From NCBI RefSeq assembly GCF_051020765.1, contig NC_134931.1, forward strand, positions 18,244,810-18,308,809: a DNA stretch of 64,000 nucleotides, written 5' to 3'. The first letter of the stretch is position 1, and every line of letters starts with the position of its first letter. The translations under genes and the position numbers were made by a program. This document shows, in pieces, positions 56,801 to 64,000 of the stretch. Below the pieces are notes generated by a model, which was given only the letters and a program-made list of their open reading frames with translations, was not told the DNA's origin and did no database searches. Source of the stretch: Lasioglossum baleicum (lineage: Eukaryota; Arthropoda; Insecta; Hymenoptera; Halictidae).

Positions 56801-57834
56801 TACGATGGAAGCCCCATTTTGTTTTGCCCACGAATTTTCACTCGAGAATTCTCTATCCCGTTGTTATTTGATGTTCTATCCGAGCACGGTGCACCGGCCA
56901 TGCACTTTGAGCCGTTTGTTCCTCGCAGTTTGACCGCTATTGACTTTTCCGCACGAGCGAGCAATCACATAAAGTCCAGTTGGTAGTCGCGGCTCCGCAT
57001 CTTTGCGAAAGGTGAGCCTTTAAACTAGGATATCTGGCTCCAATTTTAGAACCAGACTTCCCTTTGACAAGAATACCTAATTGGACGGCATATTCACGGA
57101 AACGAAAAATAAAACTTTTGAGGACGATAGCGGCCTAGATCGATCTTTTATCTAGCGTTTTTGACTACTGAAAAATTGCACTGCAAATGATACGAACTGT
57201 TGTGCGAGTTTTCTCAACGGCAGCTACTGTCTACACTCATTGCTATGTATTATCTTGCGCCCCACAGTTTTCGTTTTAAATCTTACAAGTATTTTCATAG
57301 CTATTCAAAATTCACAATCACAAATTTTCAGGCACATCTGTACGGGGTTAGGAATCTGTATGGGGCTAGGAAAAATTATTTTATACTTTTTAGTCCGTTT
57401 TAAAAACGTGGTATATTTAAAAAAAATGTTTTTTTATTTAAATAATTATTTTTTGTACTATCGAGAAATGAGAACGCGAATCCAGCACCAACTCCCTTAA
57501 GTCCCTGGTGTAAACATATTTTACACCATCATATTTTACATTATCGCGTAATCCGACAACGGTTCGGGAACAGAACCGAGACTTGACTTAGATCGAGACT
57601 TTACTGTACTGAGTTTTATAGTAACCTGAGGAAGTAATCGTTGACGAAATCTGGATGTTCGTCGAGCCAGGATTCCATGCGGGCGTATTCCGGGTCGTAC
57701 ATGGCCGAAGTCGAGGAATAAAACCCGCCGGTGGATTTTCCATCTTGCACCTGTTGCAGTGCGCCCTGACCCGCCATAACGCTCTGCACCCCTTGCACCC
57801 CTTGTACACAAGGCGCTGCCGTCTCCGCCGTCAT
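44668..57834 (-). CDS. Pde11: PDE11-type dual cyclic nucleotide phosphodiesterase, whole gene (14 coding exons)
   Basis: Joining 14 minus-strand exons at GT/AG borders keeps one open frame of 956 residues plus stop, close to the usual size of PDE11 (about 930). It should hydrolyse cAMP and cGMP in the cytosol, with allosteric nucleotide binding by the GAF domains. Order: N-terminal segment (1-194, Ser/Gly-rich middle), GAF-A (about 195-405), GAF-B (about 412-590), catalytic domain (about 615-930). Seen in the catalytic part: HNWRH at 682-686, CHDLDH with His722 and Asp723, metal-binding Asp833 in CDLAAITKPW, and the invariant Gln858 in SEFFEQGD. GAF-B carries NKFDD at 550-554, matching the NKFD-type signature; GAF-A has NK at 367. 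From family knowledge the order and wording match insect PDE11 rather than PDE5 or PDE6. The start used is ATG at 57,834, but the frame stays open upstream, so a further 5' exon is possible. Introns hold several MITEs. Confidence 0.95.
45205..45288 (-). CDS. Pde11: PDE11 exon 13 (catalytic domain, C-terminal helices)
   Basis: Codes DIMNREKEDQLPMMQVGFID then SICLPIYE, the conserved hydrophobic clamp region. Acceptor TTGCAG|GACAT and donor TACGAG|GTAATT, phase 0. Confidence 0.95.
45674..46079 (-). CDS. Pde11: PDE11 exon 12 (catalytic core)
   Basis: The longest exon (406 bases). It carries YSTSTMEHHHFDQSLMIL, AILSTDLAVYF, the metal-binding Asp833 in MTVCDLAAITKPWE and the nucleotide-gripping Gln858 in SSEFFEQGD. 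Acceptor TTACAG|AGCAT and donor CCGATT|GTAAGT. Confidence 0.96.
46260..46369 (-). CDS. Pde11: PDE11 exon 11 (catalytic domain, HD motif)
   Basis: Codes ATQWWKIFGEIECLALIIAC then LCHDLDHRGTNNSFQIK, with the signature His-Asp pair (722-723). Acceptor TTTAG|GCTAC and donor ATCAA|GTAAGT; the Lys codon is split. Confidence 0.96.
46452..46706 (-). CDS. Pde11: PDE11 exon 10 (catalytic domain, HNWRH motif)
   Basis: Codes 85 residues from GLRVPSAAHFQLHDFKFDDI to VAQMMFAILT, including KKNYRNVTYHNWRHAFN with the general-acid and metal-binding histidines. Acceptor TTTCAG|GGCTT and donor TTAACC|GTAAGC. A broken copy of this exon with its upstream intron lies inverted at about 14,991-15,656. Confidence 0.96.
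46837..47047. mobile_element. MITE in PDE11 intron 9
   Basis: Left end TTAACACTTACCGG, right end GGTACGGTTAGTGTTA, with the palindrome ACCGGTCATTTGACCGGT region near 47,010-47,030. It is the parental copy of the element at 15,036-15,372. Confidence 0.7.
47113..47212 (-). CDS. Pde11: PDE11 exon 9 (GAF-B to catalytic linker)
   Basis: Codes YEKAVIAMAKQSVTLEVLSY then HASASLEDAQRLR, the linker helix between GAF-B and the catalytic domain. Acceptor CAACAG|GTACG. The donor AGG|GTTGGT is weak but is the only one that joins exon 10 in frame. Confidence 0.9.
48069..48304 (-). CDS. Pde11: PDE11 exon 8 (GAF-B, NKFDD motif)
   Basis: Codes TVNIPNAYDDPRFDPSVDDG onward, with IQLINKFDDLAFTKNDENF (the NKFD-type cyclic-nucleotide GAF signature) and FAIFCGMGIHNTHM. 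Acceptor TCTTAG|ACGGT and donor CACAT|GTGAGT; the Met codon is split. Confidence 0.95.
48398..48461 (-). CDS. Pde11: PDE11 exon 7 (GAF-B)
   Basis: A 64-base micro-exon coding (S)PFESRFPINVGITGYVATTG and Glu. Acceptor ACGCAG|TCCGT and donor GGCGAG|GTGAGC; it links exons 6 and 8 in frame. Confidence 0.92.
48565..48662 (-). CDS. Pde11: PDE11 exon 6 (GAF-B)
   Basis: Codes VLLVHKASKGSFSRVFDFEA and ends in GEDSDSRT with a split Ser codon. Acceptor TTCCAG|GTTCT and donor CACTAG|GTGAAT. Confidence 0.92.
49485..49595 (-). CDS. Pde11: PDE11 exon 5 (start of GAF-B)
   Basis: Codes 37 residues, VLLDLARMIFEEQSTIEHMV then LRILTHTQSLIQCQRVQ, the helix leading into GAF-B. Acceptor TTACAG|GTGCT and donor GTACAG|GTAACA, phase 0. 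Confidence 0.93.
49798..49830. mobile_element. GACTGCGGATC MITE end in PDE11 intron 4
   Basis: CTAGACTGCGGAGCTTTTTG is one end; a matching opposite end, GTAGATCCGCAGTCTA, lies at about 50,314-50,329, so the TTAA element between them appears to have inserted into an older MITE. Confidence 0.55.
49889..50160. mobile_element. TTAACCCTT-type element in PDE11 intron 4
   Basis: Starts TTAACCCTTCGCACTCCTTC and shares CGGGTTTTTATATG, TTTGGTTCTTCCT, AGTTTGAGAG and CAAGGAACTG with 55,932-56,278. The right end is lost. Confidence 0.7.
50533..50781 (-). CDS. Pde11: PDE11 exon 4 (GAF-A, second part)
   Basis: Codes 83 residues from DSRFNREIDALTGYRTRALL through VAQVINKLGSEGQF to QLEVKRNQ. It contains the NK of the GAF NK-Xn-D motif (Asn367) and closes GAF-A. 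Acceptor TTACAG|GACTC and donor AACCAG|GTTAGT. Confidence 0.94.
52215..52460 (+). repeat. AT-rich tandem repeat in PDE11 intron 3
   Basis: ATTCAGGTATTTTACAATTA recurs five times with spacers such as TTCTATATTTCAATTTGTTT. Confidence 0.75.
53057..53140 (+). repeat. Short two-copy repeat near PDE11 exon 3
   Basis: TGTTATGAGCGCCCGAAATA and TGTTATGAGCGATCGAAATA lie 42 bases apart in the intron just downstream of exon 3. Confidence 0.7.
53286..53687 (-). CDS. Pde11: PDE11 exon 3 (GAF-A, first part)
   Basis: Begins VKDICNELDVRSLCHKIL, the start of GAF-A, with HADRGSLFLV and GTGIVGYVAESGEPVNIPDAYK. Acceptor CGTAG|GTCAAG and donor TACAAG|GTAAGC, phase 0 at both ends. A roughly 40-residue polar insert (GGGCMPSSQ to STEHRETG) interrupts the domain between strands. 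Confidence 0.93.
54802..55174 (-). CDS. Pde11: PDE11 exon 2 (linker before GAF-A)
   Basis: Begins KVTRQTVDMWLVSHA, then a Ser/Gly/Pro-rich low-complexity linker, and ends RHLDEKDLIFEL. The acceptor is GACAG|GAAAG and the donor GAATTG|GTACTG. The middle is likely disordered; the ends are what one expects just before GAF-A. Length 373 bases restores phase 0. Confidence 0.9.
55932..56278. mobile_element. TTAACCCTT-type element in PDE11 intron 1
   Basis: Left end ACCCTTTGCACTC, right end GAGTGCAAAGGGTTAA. The body matches the copy at 49.9 kb; the internal segment ACAATTGTTTAAAATAAATA is duplicated. Confidence 0.75.
56690..57015. promoter_or_regulatory. GC-richer stretch in PDE11 intron 1
   Basis: Unique, non-repetitive, less AT-rich sequence about 0.6 kb inside from exon 1. 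No frame is recognisable. It could be an alternative promoter or exon of PDE11, a gene type that often has alternative 5' ends. Support is compositional only. Confidence 0.2.
57626..57834 (-). CDS. Pde11: PDE11 exon 1 (N-terminus)
   Basis: Codes residues 1-70, ending in the PDE11-typical N-terminal stretch MESWLDEHPDFVNDYFLR. The donor reads CTCAG|GTTACT and splits the Arg codon after two bases. The first in-frame ATG follows EEPR; the frame is open further upstream, and AG acceptor candidates lie at about 57,867-57,871, so this may be an internal exon of a longer isoform. Confidence 0.88.
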
Positions 57835-57906
57835 CCTCGGCTCCTCGATGCTCCGCAAGTGCAGGCCTACTTGACAGACAAATAACTCGTCATTACACAG
57901 TTATTT

Positions 57907-57932
57907 TATTCATTCATCTATCTATCTATCTG
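57907..57932. repeat. (ATCT)n microsatellite
   Basis: ATCTATCTATCTATCT just upstream of PDE11 exon 1. Confidence 0.85.
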
Positions 57933-58886
57933 TACTCATTACTAGATACTTGAAGAAGTTCCTGCCGTTTCTTTTTTTTGGCAAGTAACAGTCCTTCGTT
58001 CGAAACGAAACAACGAGAATATTTTATTCAACTTTCCATCGCTAGGTAGAAGTGGATCATTCACTTAAAATATAATACCTTTTCTAATATTTTCATAAGA
58101 ACTGAAGTAGGGGAGAACAGGGCAATGGTCATTTAAGCAATAATTAATAAAACGAGAATATGGGGTGAAATATTCATTTAAACATACATACGTTGCATTC
58201 ACTTTTTGGGTTTCGACCCAAAAAATTGTGTTTCTCCGCATTTCTCTGCATGAACAATGGACAAAGAGTAACAACAGTGACGAAGATATTAAAGAGTTTA
58301 AAATCTCGGGCGCACCCCAGATCTTTCGGAGATAATGTTGTTTTTGTTTCCCGACAGATCTGTTCAAAACAACTTCGTACGTCGTAAACCAGTTTATAAA
58401 TTTTACGCGCGGTAAATAGTACGTGGATAATACAAGCAGTAAAACTCAGGTTCACGAATAATTCGTTGCATTATCATCCTACTACCCCACTCGTGGAATA
58501 ATGCGGTCGTAAACCATCCCCTTACAAGCTACCCTTAACGATAGACGTACTCGGCTCCTGGAGTTAAGGACAATAGCTGGGTTTATGGTACGGGCGTGAC
58601 TTTTCTGTTATTTTTGGAGTTTAATATTCCTCCGGATGAATTTTCTATTTCACGTTTTGTAGTTATGAGATGGTATTAAATGAAGTTTGACAATATACAA
58701 ACTTTAATCAATCTAAACTGTAAATTCAATTGAACTAGATTAGAAATATTTTATCGATTCAACAAATTGCATGATGATTTGCAATCTGTCCATCCGTATA
58801 CTGTGAATTGAAGCAATTTGATGAATTATAAATCGTTCATGTTTTTAGTGCTTTCTGTAACTAAATTGAGGTGTTACAGATTCATA

Positions 58887-59251
58887 CAGAGTGTCCCAAA
58901 AATGCGCTTCCTTGAAAGGGATGAATCCCAAGACCATTTGAAGTAACATTTTCCTTTGCTAAAATGTTCGTTCATTACAGTTACAGCGATTAAAACGTCT
59001 TCATCCCCAAAAACCTCGAAGAAGAGAAAAGAAAGTTTATATTTTTTGTATGGCCACATTTATTTTAATGCTTAAACGTTGATTGCAAATGAATAAAATT
59101 TTATTTCATTTAAAAAGAAAGGCGTAATATTCATATTTACTAGGCTTTGCTTAAAATAAAATTAACGAAGCCTCGGAGAAGATTTTCGCAAAGAAAAGAG
59201 TTACTTCAAATGACGTCACCAATCACTTCTGTCATTTTTAGGACACCCTTT
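58887..59251. mobile_element. 365-bp inverted-repeat element
   Basis: Ends AGTGTCCCAAAAATG and CATTTTTAGGACACCCT. Sub-terminal CATTTGAAGTAAC and TTACTTCAAATGACG also pair, as do CTTTGCTAAAAT-like words. Confidence 0.65.
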
Positions 59252-59579
59252 CGAAATGATTATTTAAATAACCAGATAGGAGGGTCAGGAATAAAAACGG
59301 ATTTTTGGAACATGGTATAAGTGTGCCCTTTTAAGAATATTCTATTTTAAAGAATTTTTCGAGAGTGCCTGTGGGTTAAACCAAAAATTTTCTTTTCAAG
59401 AGTATCTGAATGAAACTAAATAAAAAGTTATAAGAATGTCAGATTGATGAAAGTCATCGCACACACTGCAACTACATATACATATAAGGTTGATAAATAT
59501 CGGTTTTCGAAGGACAGACACGTAAGGCGATATCTTGTTAAAAACTTGAAAAAAGAACCCTGCAGTTGCGTATGAATCG

Positions 59580-59960
59580 TCAAGCAATTCCACAAGAAAC
59601 CGTGCCGCGGAAAAGAAGCAAAAGAACGCGAACGGGAAGACAAAACGTGCTTCAGCACGTGCGTAGCTGCGTGCCTCGTGACTTGGCCTCGTAGTTTGTG
59701 CAGCCGGCGAAACACACATAGGTGTTCCGAGTCGCTATACTCTCACGGATGAGCGATATAAAAGCTTTGAGAGCTTTCCGCACCACTCTTTGACAAACAA
59801 CCGAGCGTGCTGCCGTAAACCGTTGCTCGAAAGTCGCAAACAATCGTAAACGCGCTGCTTTCGGAACCGATAGAACGTGGACAAAAAGTGCTCTACTTAA
59901 TAACGATATCTGCAGTGGATAACGTGGCTCACATTCGCAGAACTCGCGCTAACTAGTCCG
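59580..59960 (+). promoter_or_regulatory. Candidate core promoter region with TATA box
   Basis: A GC-richer stretch with TATAAAAG at 59,757-59,764 and a transcript-like sequence downstream (ACAAACAACCGAGCG). No coding region is recognised to its right within 1.3 kb. It could serve an unseen gene or the PDE11 5' region on the other strand. Confidence 0.25.
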
Positions 59961-60666
59961 GGACATAAACATTGACATCGACAGTTTTCGTATTCGAACG
60001 ATCTGTTACCTTAATTCGCAGAAACTCTTTCGATTTATTTCCGTTTTATTGTAGAAATCTCACGAGAGATTTATTTCAACATGATACAAAATTCAATATA
60101 AGAATCGCAAACAAGAGAACACATTTTTACAGAATAAGAATATACAAATACATAAAAGTTAATAAGGAAACATGTATACTGGACACGGTGTAGACGTTCC
60201 AACCGCTCATACTTATATGAAATACTCTTGTCAGAGCGCAGCTTTTAAAAAATAACAACATGCAAAGGCATGCCTCGATATTGGGCTTGGCTATGTAGCA
60301 GTGAAACATTCATAGGCAGCTGAAAGATGATTTTACAGAGCTTTTCAATGAATTTTAGTATTTCACCATTATACAATTTACGTTGTTATAAAACATGGTT
60401 CAGAATCTCATCATCCACCTTGCAACTGCATTTGGGATCATTGATGATAAATACCTATGCGAGTTGGAACGCTCTTTCGTTCTTTGTCTTGGGTTGAAAA
60501 ATGTCGAACTAGAGCCTTCGAGACAGGAACTTTCAAAAAACTCTAAAGAAAGATACATACATGGATTCGTTTCTAAAAAAAATCGCTATGCAACTAGGAA
60601 GACGTAAAAATGAAATCAGCTATGTAAATACAGTAAGTTCCGAGCAGGGATAGAGATCGTGTAGGG

Positions 60667-60874
60667 CAGGGTTTCCCAAACTTCTTCCCTGATGGAGCAC
60701 TTTAAGGGTCTTTGAATTTTGACGGAGCAACCTTGTGTAATTTGAGGGGTAGATAATGACACATACAATCAATAAATCTTAGAAAAATTCATACGTAAAA
60801 TTATTATAGTCAAAATGTAGAAAAGAAGCTTTATTGTTAATATTTTTTCGCGGAGCACAGTTTGGGAAGCCCTG
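60667..60874. mobile_element. 208-bp hAT-like MITE
   Basis: Ends CAGGGTTTCCCAAACTT and AGTTTGGGAAGCCCTG, a typical hAT terminal pattern. Flanks GTGTAGGG and GTATAGGA match at 6 of 8 positions, fitting an aged 8-bp target duplication. Confidence 0.8.
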
Positions 60875-61230
60875 GTATAGGAAAACTATTTGTTTATGAC
60901 TGCGTCGACCGCGCCAAAAGTACAAATGATGCCGAACGTAGAAAAGGAAAGCATGTAAACACGGACCGCGCGGCAGAAGGCACAACAACAGAAAGCGTAT
61001 CGGTGAGCTCGAGCTTCTTGGCCCCTCGCGGGGATGCCCCCGCAATGGATGGCGTAGGCGAAGGGACAGTGATCGTGGAGATCCTCAGGGAGCTAGATCG
61101 CGACTTTACATGCGGGATAGGTTAATCGGTAGTAGAATAGGTTAATTGGGGATTGGGACTGCGTGCTGAAGCGGCGTGCTCATGCGCGCGATTGTTTTCG
61201 TCTATGTTAATTTATTGTTTATTATTAAAG

Positions 61231-63521
61231 GTCTTTGCACACTACACCGTCACGGCAGGTAACGGCAACGGACCGCTAGGCCGTTTTGGGTCTCTCCTCT
61301 GTATTTCAATGGGGATGCGGACAATAGGCCGCATCGCCGCAGCAGGTAGACGGGATAGAGAGGCAACGTATCGGGACGGGAAAAAGTGCGCACACGATAT
61401 CGGCAAGCGCCGACAGTTCACTTTCTTCTATATAGTTTCCATGGAGGTGCGCGCACTAGACTGGCACCGACACGACGCGCAACGTCTTGGCAAAAGGGAC
61501 ATTCTCGGCGAGAATGTTTTGCCGGCCGCTCGATGTGGTGTTCGAACGGAAAACGACTAAACGAATAAAATGAAGATCGCAAACAATAGAATTGGTTCGT
61601 TGATTTCGTATATTTGTCAATTCATGACAATTTTAGTTATACTATAGTTAGTTATTTAAAGTTTTAAATATTTATAAAAGAAATTTTACTCGCATAACAT
61701 AAAAATACTGCCAATTTTGCGATGATTGTTATCTAGACGCCATAAACAATAGTCTCTTTTTAATTTGATAAAAAAATCATTTATAAAAAGTTCATATTTT
61801 ATCACAAGGAATGCAGTAATCGTTGGATTTCACAAAAGTTATTCGGGAAATCTAGTTAATTGAAAATATTAAATTTGCATTTATCGATGATAGACATTAT
61901 CATTGATTGATAAATATCCATTATAACGGACAACAATTCTTTTTGGTCATATGGAACCGCTATCGATGATGGAAATAATTTTTGGCTATTAGTATTAGTA
62001 ATCATTGTCGAGGACAGAAATTTTATTGGGCTACTAATTACACTAGTTTACAAAATGAAATTGATTTCATGTACATTTAGGAGAGTACACGGTGGGAGAT
62101 TTCACCAATAAATTAAGACCATTGAGCGATGCTATCAAGGGTTTTACATATCGTTCCTCGCGAGAGAAACGGATCCCAAAACCAACCGAAGACAGAGCAA
62201 GAGCCAAAACTATTACTAAAATATTCTAAAGAATAAAGAGAGTTGGGTTCTTTCGTATGTTTTTTGCAATCAAAAATGTGTTGTTTTATTCAAAACGAAA
62301 TAAGTTTTCGCTGTAGCAGTGGCATCAACGTGAGAACAAAAGAAACCATTGCCGGCATGGCCACTTGTCGAAAAATGAATATATTCAGAAAATGTGGGAT
62401 TTGGATTTATTCACTCAATCGCTAATAACTGTATCATTTTTCGGCCGATTTACTTCTGGTTGGTGTTATTTTTTGCTTTACGTATATATATAAAGAGAAA
62501 GCGGACGTTTTTGTCGGTTTCTATTGCCACAGAATAAGCTTAAAAATTTAATTTTTTTAAAAATCTGGACTATTTTCATCAATATCTTTTGAACCGCTTA
62601 ACCAATTAAAGATGCCACTATACATATTTACTCATCATTTCAATGTCTTTCATTTGGTACCAAGAACGACCAAATCGGACACATCTAGCTCCAGGTATGG
62701 TTTTTAAAGTGAAAAGGAGTGAACAAATTGAAAAAATCAAAATATCTTAAAAGCTGTTCCGTAAAAAGAATGTTCACCTTTATTTTCGAATTCAGCAGGA
62801 AAAAATCCATAGGAAAAGTTACCTCTCATCAAATGTACATAAAATCAATTTCATTTTGTAAACTAGTGTTATGCGAGAGTCAGAATAGATCCAAGTCAAG
62901 ATCCTGTTTGTGGATATATCCGAAATGGCACATTGATATGGAAAAGAAAAGAAACGACTCGCGCGAGCTTCGAAAATTTTCTTTTCATCCCTCTAATAAA
63001 ATCGTAGTCGTTACAGTAAAATAAGAAGCGATTGCGTAGGCAGTGCCAATGCTGGCCACTCGAAAGTAACTGCGCCCAAACCCCGGTAATCCGCAATAAC
63101 CAAATCACTACAGCGTGTCTTTACAATACAGTCATAGAGCAATAAAAACTCGACCGTACGCCCCAACATTATTACTATTGTCGGACTTGCACCCGGACCG
63201 TCTACCTGCGTATAGTGAACTGGTGCCCTACCGTCGAACCTACAGAGGTGTCTTGGCAAAATATCTTCGCTCGACACGAGTTGCCGCCAGCGCAGTGGTG
63301 TTCACCACTAGAACGGTCTGGGTAAGGTCGTTCGATGGGTTACGCTACGGCCAGTTACGGCGCGGCGAACGCCCGCGCCAGTGGTGAGCGCCACTGAAAG
63401 TGTCGTTCAGTGACGTTGCGGTGCCGATCAGTAGTGTACGGAAAAGACCACCACCGCGGTGCCTTTTTGACCGCGCGGTCCGTTGCCGTTACCTGCCGTG
63501 ACGGTATAGTGTGCAAAGACC
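61231..63521. mobile_element. 2.3 kb inverted-repeat DNA transposon, apparently non-autonomous
   Basis: The left end GTCTTTGCACACTACACCGT, CACGGCAGGTAACGGCAACG, GACCGC is mirrored at the right end over about 50 bases, with one visible base change. TTAAAGGT occurs next to or overlapping both ends, so the exact target duplication is ambiguous. Sub-terminal parts are GC-rich and the middle is AT-rich. No transposase is recognised in any frame; the longest frames (135 and 101 codons) resemble no family. Confidence 0.8.
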
Positions 63522-64000
63522 TTAAAGGTTAAGTTAAGCTGGTCGTCTTAAATCATTTTCGTCGACTTCCCAAATCCCATGTACATACATACAGACGAAA
63601 TTCCGACGACCATGAAGCACAAAATTACGATCTCTCCCCGGCAGCGGTAAATTCTTCATCGAAAGGAAAACGAAGAAGGAAAGATACGTATCGTTATCGG
63701 CGGCTCGCACCGCAGCAATTAGGAGACGTTGACACAGTTTTTCATTGTGTCTCTCGGACAAAGACGCGGACAGGAATTTAGTGAATACAGAATGTAGGTA
63801 ACACGAGGTAACCATTTTCTTACACGGACGCGGCTTCCACGTTTCGTCGGACACGGAAAGCCATTCTACGGACCTTGCTCGAATTACAGTAGCCCAAAAA
63901 GGTATTCGAACGCCCTTTGAGGATGTTCTGGAGGTACAATGGGAGATAAAAGTACAAGAAATTCGAAATCCAACAATATATTGGCAATGAAAGCCATTCA
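63522..64000. other. Flank beyond the 2.3 kb element
   Basis: Moderate GC. A minus-strand frame of 106 codons has no recognised family. The window ends here, so a gene running off the edge cannot be excluded. Confidence 0.4.

Noticed and set aside
61153..61560. 135-codon open frame
   Set aside because: It crosses the terminal inverted repeat of the 2.3 kb element and has no domain.

Overview
The window is animal nuclear DNA, most likely from an insect. It is AT-rich, its genes are split by many introns with GT/AG borders, and it is dense in short inverted-repeat transposons and minisatellites. The largest gene reads as the insect form of the dual cAMP/cGMP phosphodiesterase PDE11. Low GC with scattered GC-richer islands fits a hymenopteran (bee, ant or wasp), but this is an inference from style, not from a diagnostic marker. 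There are no prokaryotic operons, CRISPR arrays or rRNA genes.

Layout. Bases 1-34,800 contain no gene I can support. They hold a MITE family with ends GACTGCGGATC (many copies, TA at the borders), several TTAA-bounded MITEs, fold-back elements, two decayed transposase relics (7.5 kb here, 36.6 kb in the next gene), minisatellites at 6.0, 21.4, 24.7-25.9 and 31.5-32.15 kb, and a GC-rich block at 25.9-27.3 kb that may be a promoter or 5' exon. At 15.0-15.65 kb lies an inverted, broken copy of intron 9 plus exon 10 of the PDE11 gene that sits 31 kb away.

A two-exon plus-strand gene at 34,899-37,464 encodes a 99-residue protein that is little more than one PDZ domain of the ZASP/PDLIM type. Its intron holds a transposase relic. 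Bases 37.5-44.6 kb are repeat-rich intergenic DNA with TTAA MITEs, a fold-back element, a SINE-like unit and small tandem repeats.

Bases 57,834 down to 44,668 (minus strand) carry PDE11 in 14 coding exons. All exon borders keep frame and give 956 residues: N-terminal segment, GAF-A, GAF-B and the HD-type phosphodiesterase domain with every expected metal and substrate residue. Bases 57.9-64.0 kb, upstream of PDE11, hold a TATA-bearing GC-richer stretch, a hAT-like MITE and a 2.3 kb element with about 50-bp terminal inverted repeats.

The two genes need not act together: one is a soluble cyclic-nucleotide hydrolase, the other a small adaptor-like domain. The most striking signals are the inverted partial PDE11 duplication with transposons nested in it, the very dense GACTGCGGATC family, the triplicated 216-bp unit, and the 2.3 kb inverted-repeat element.
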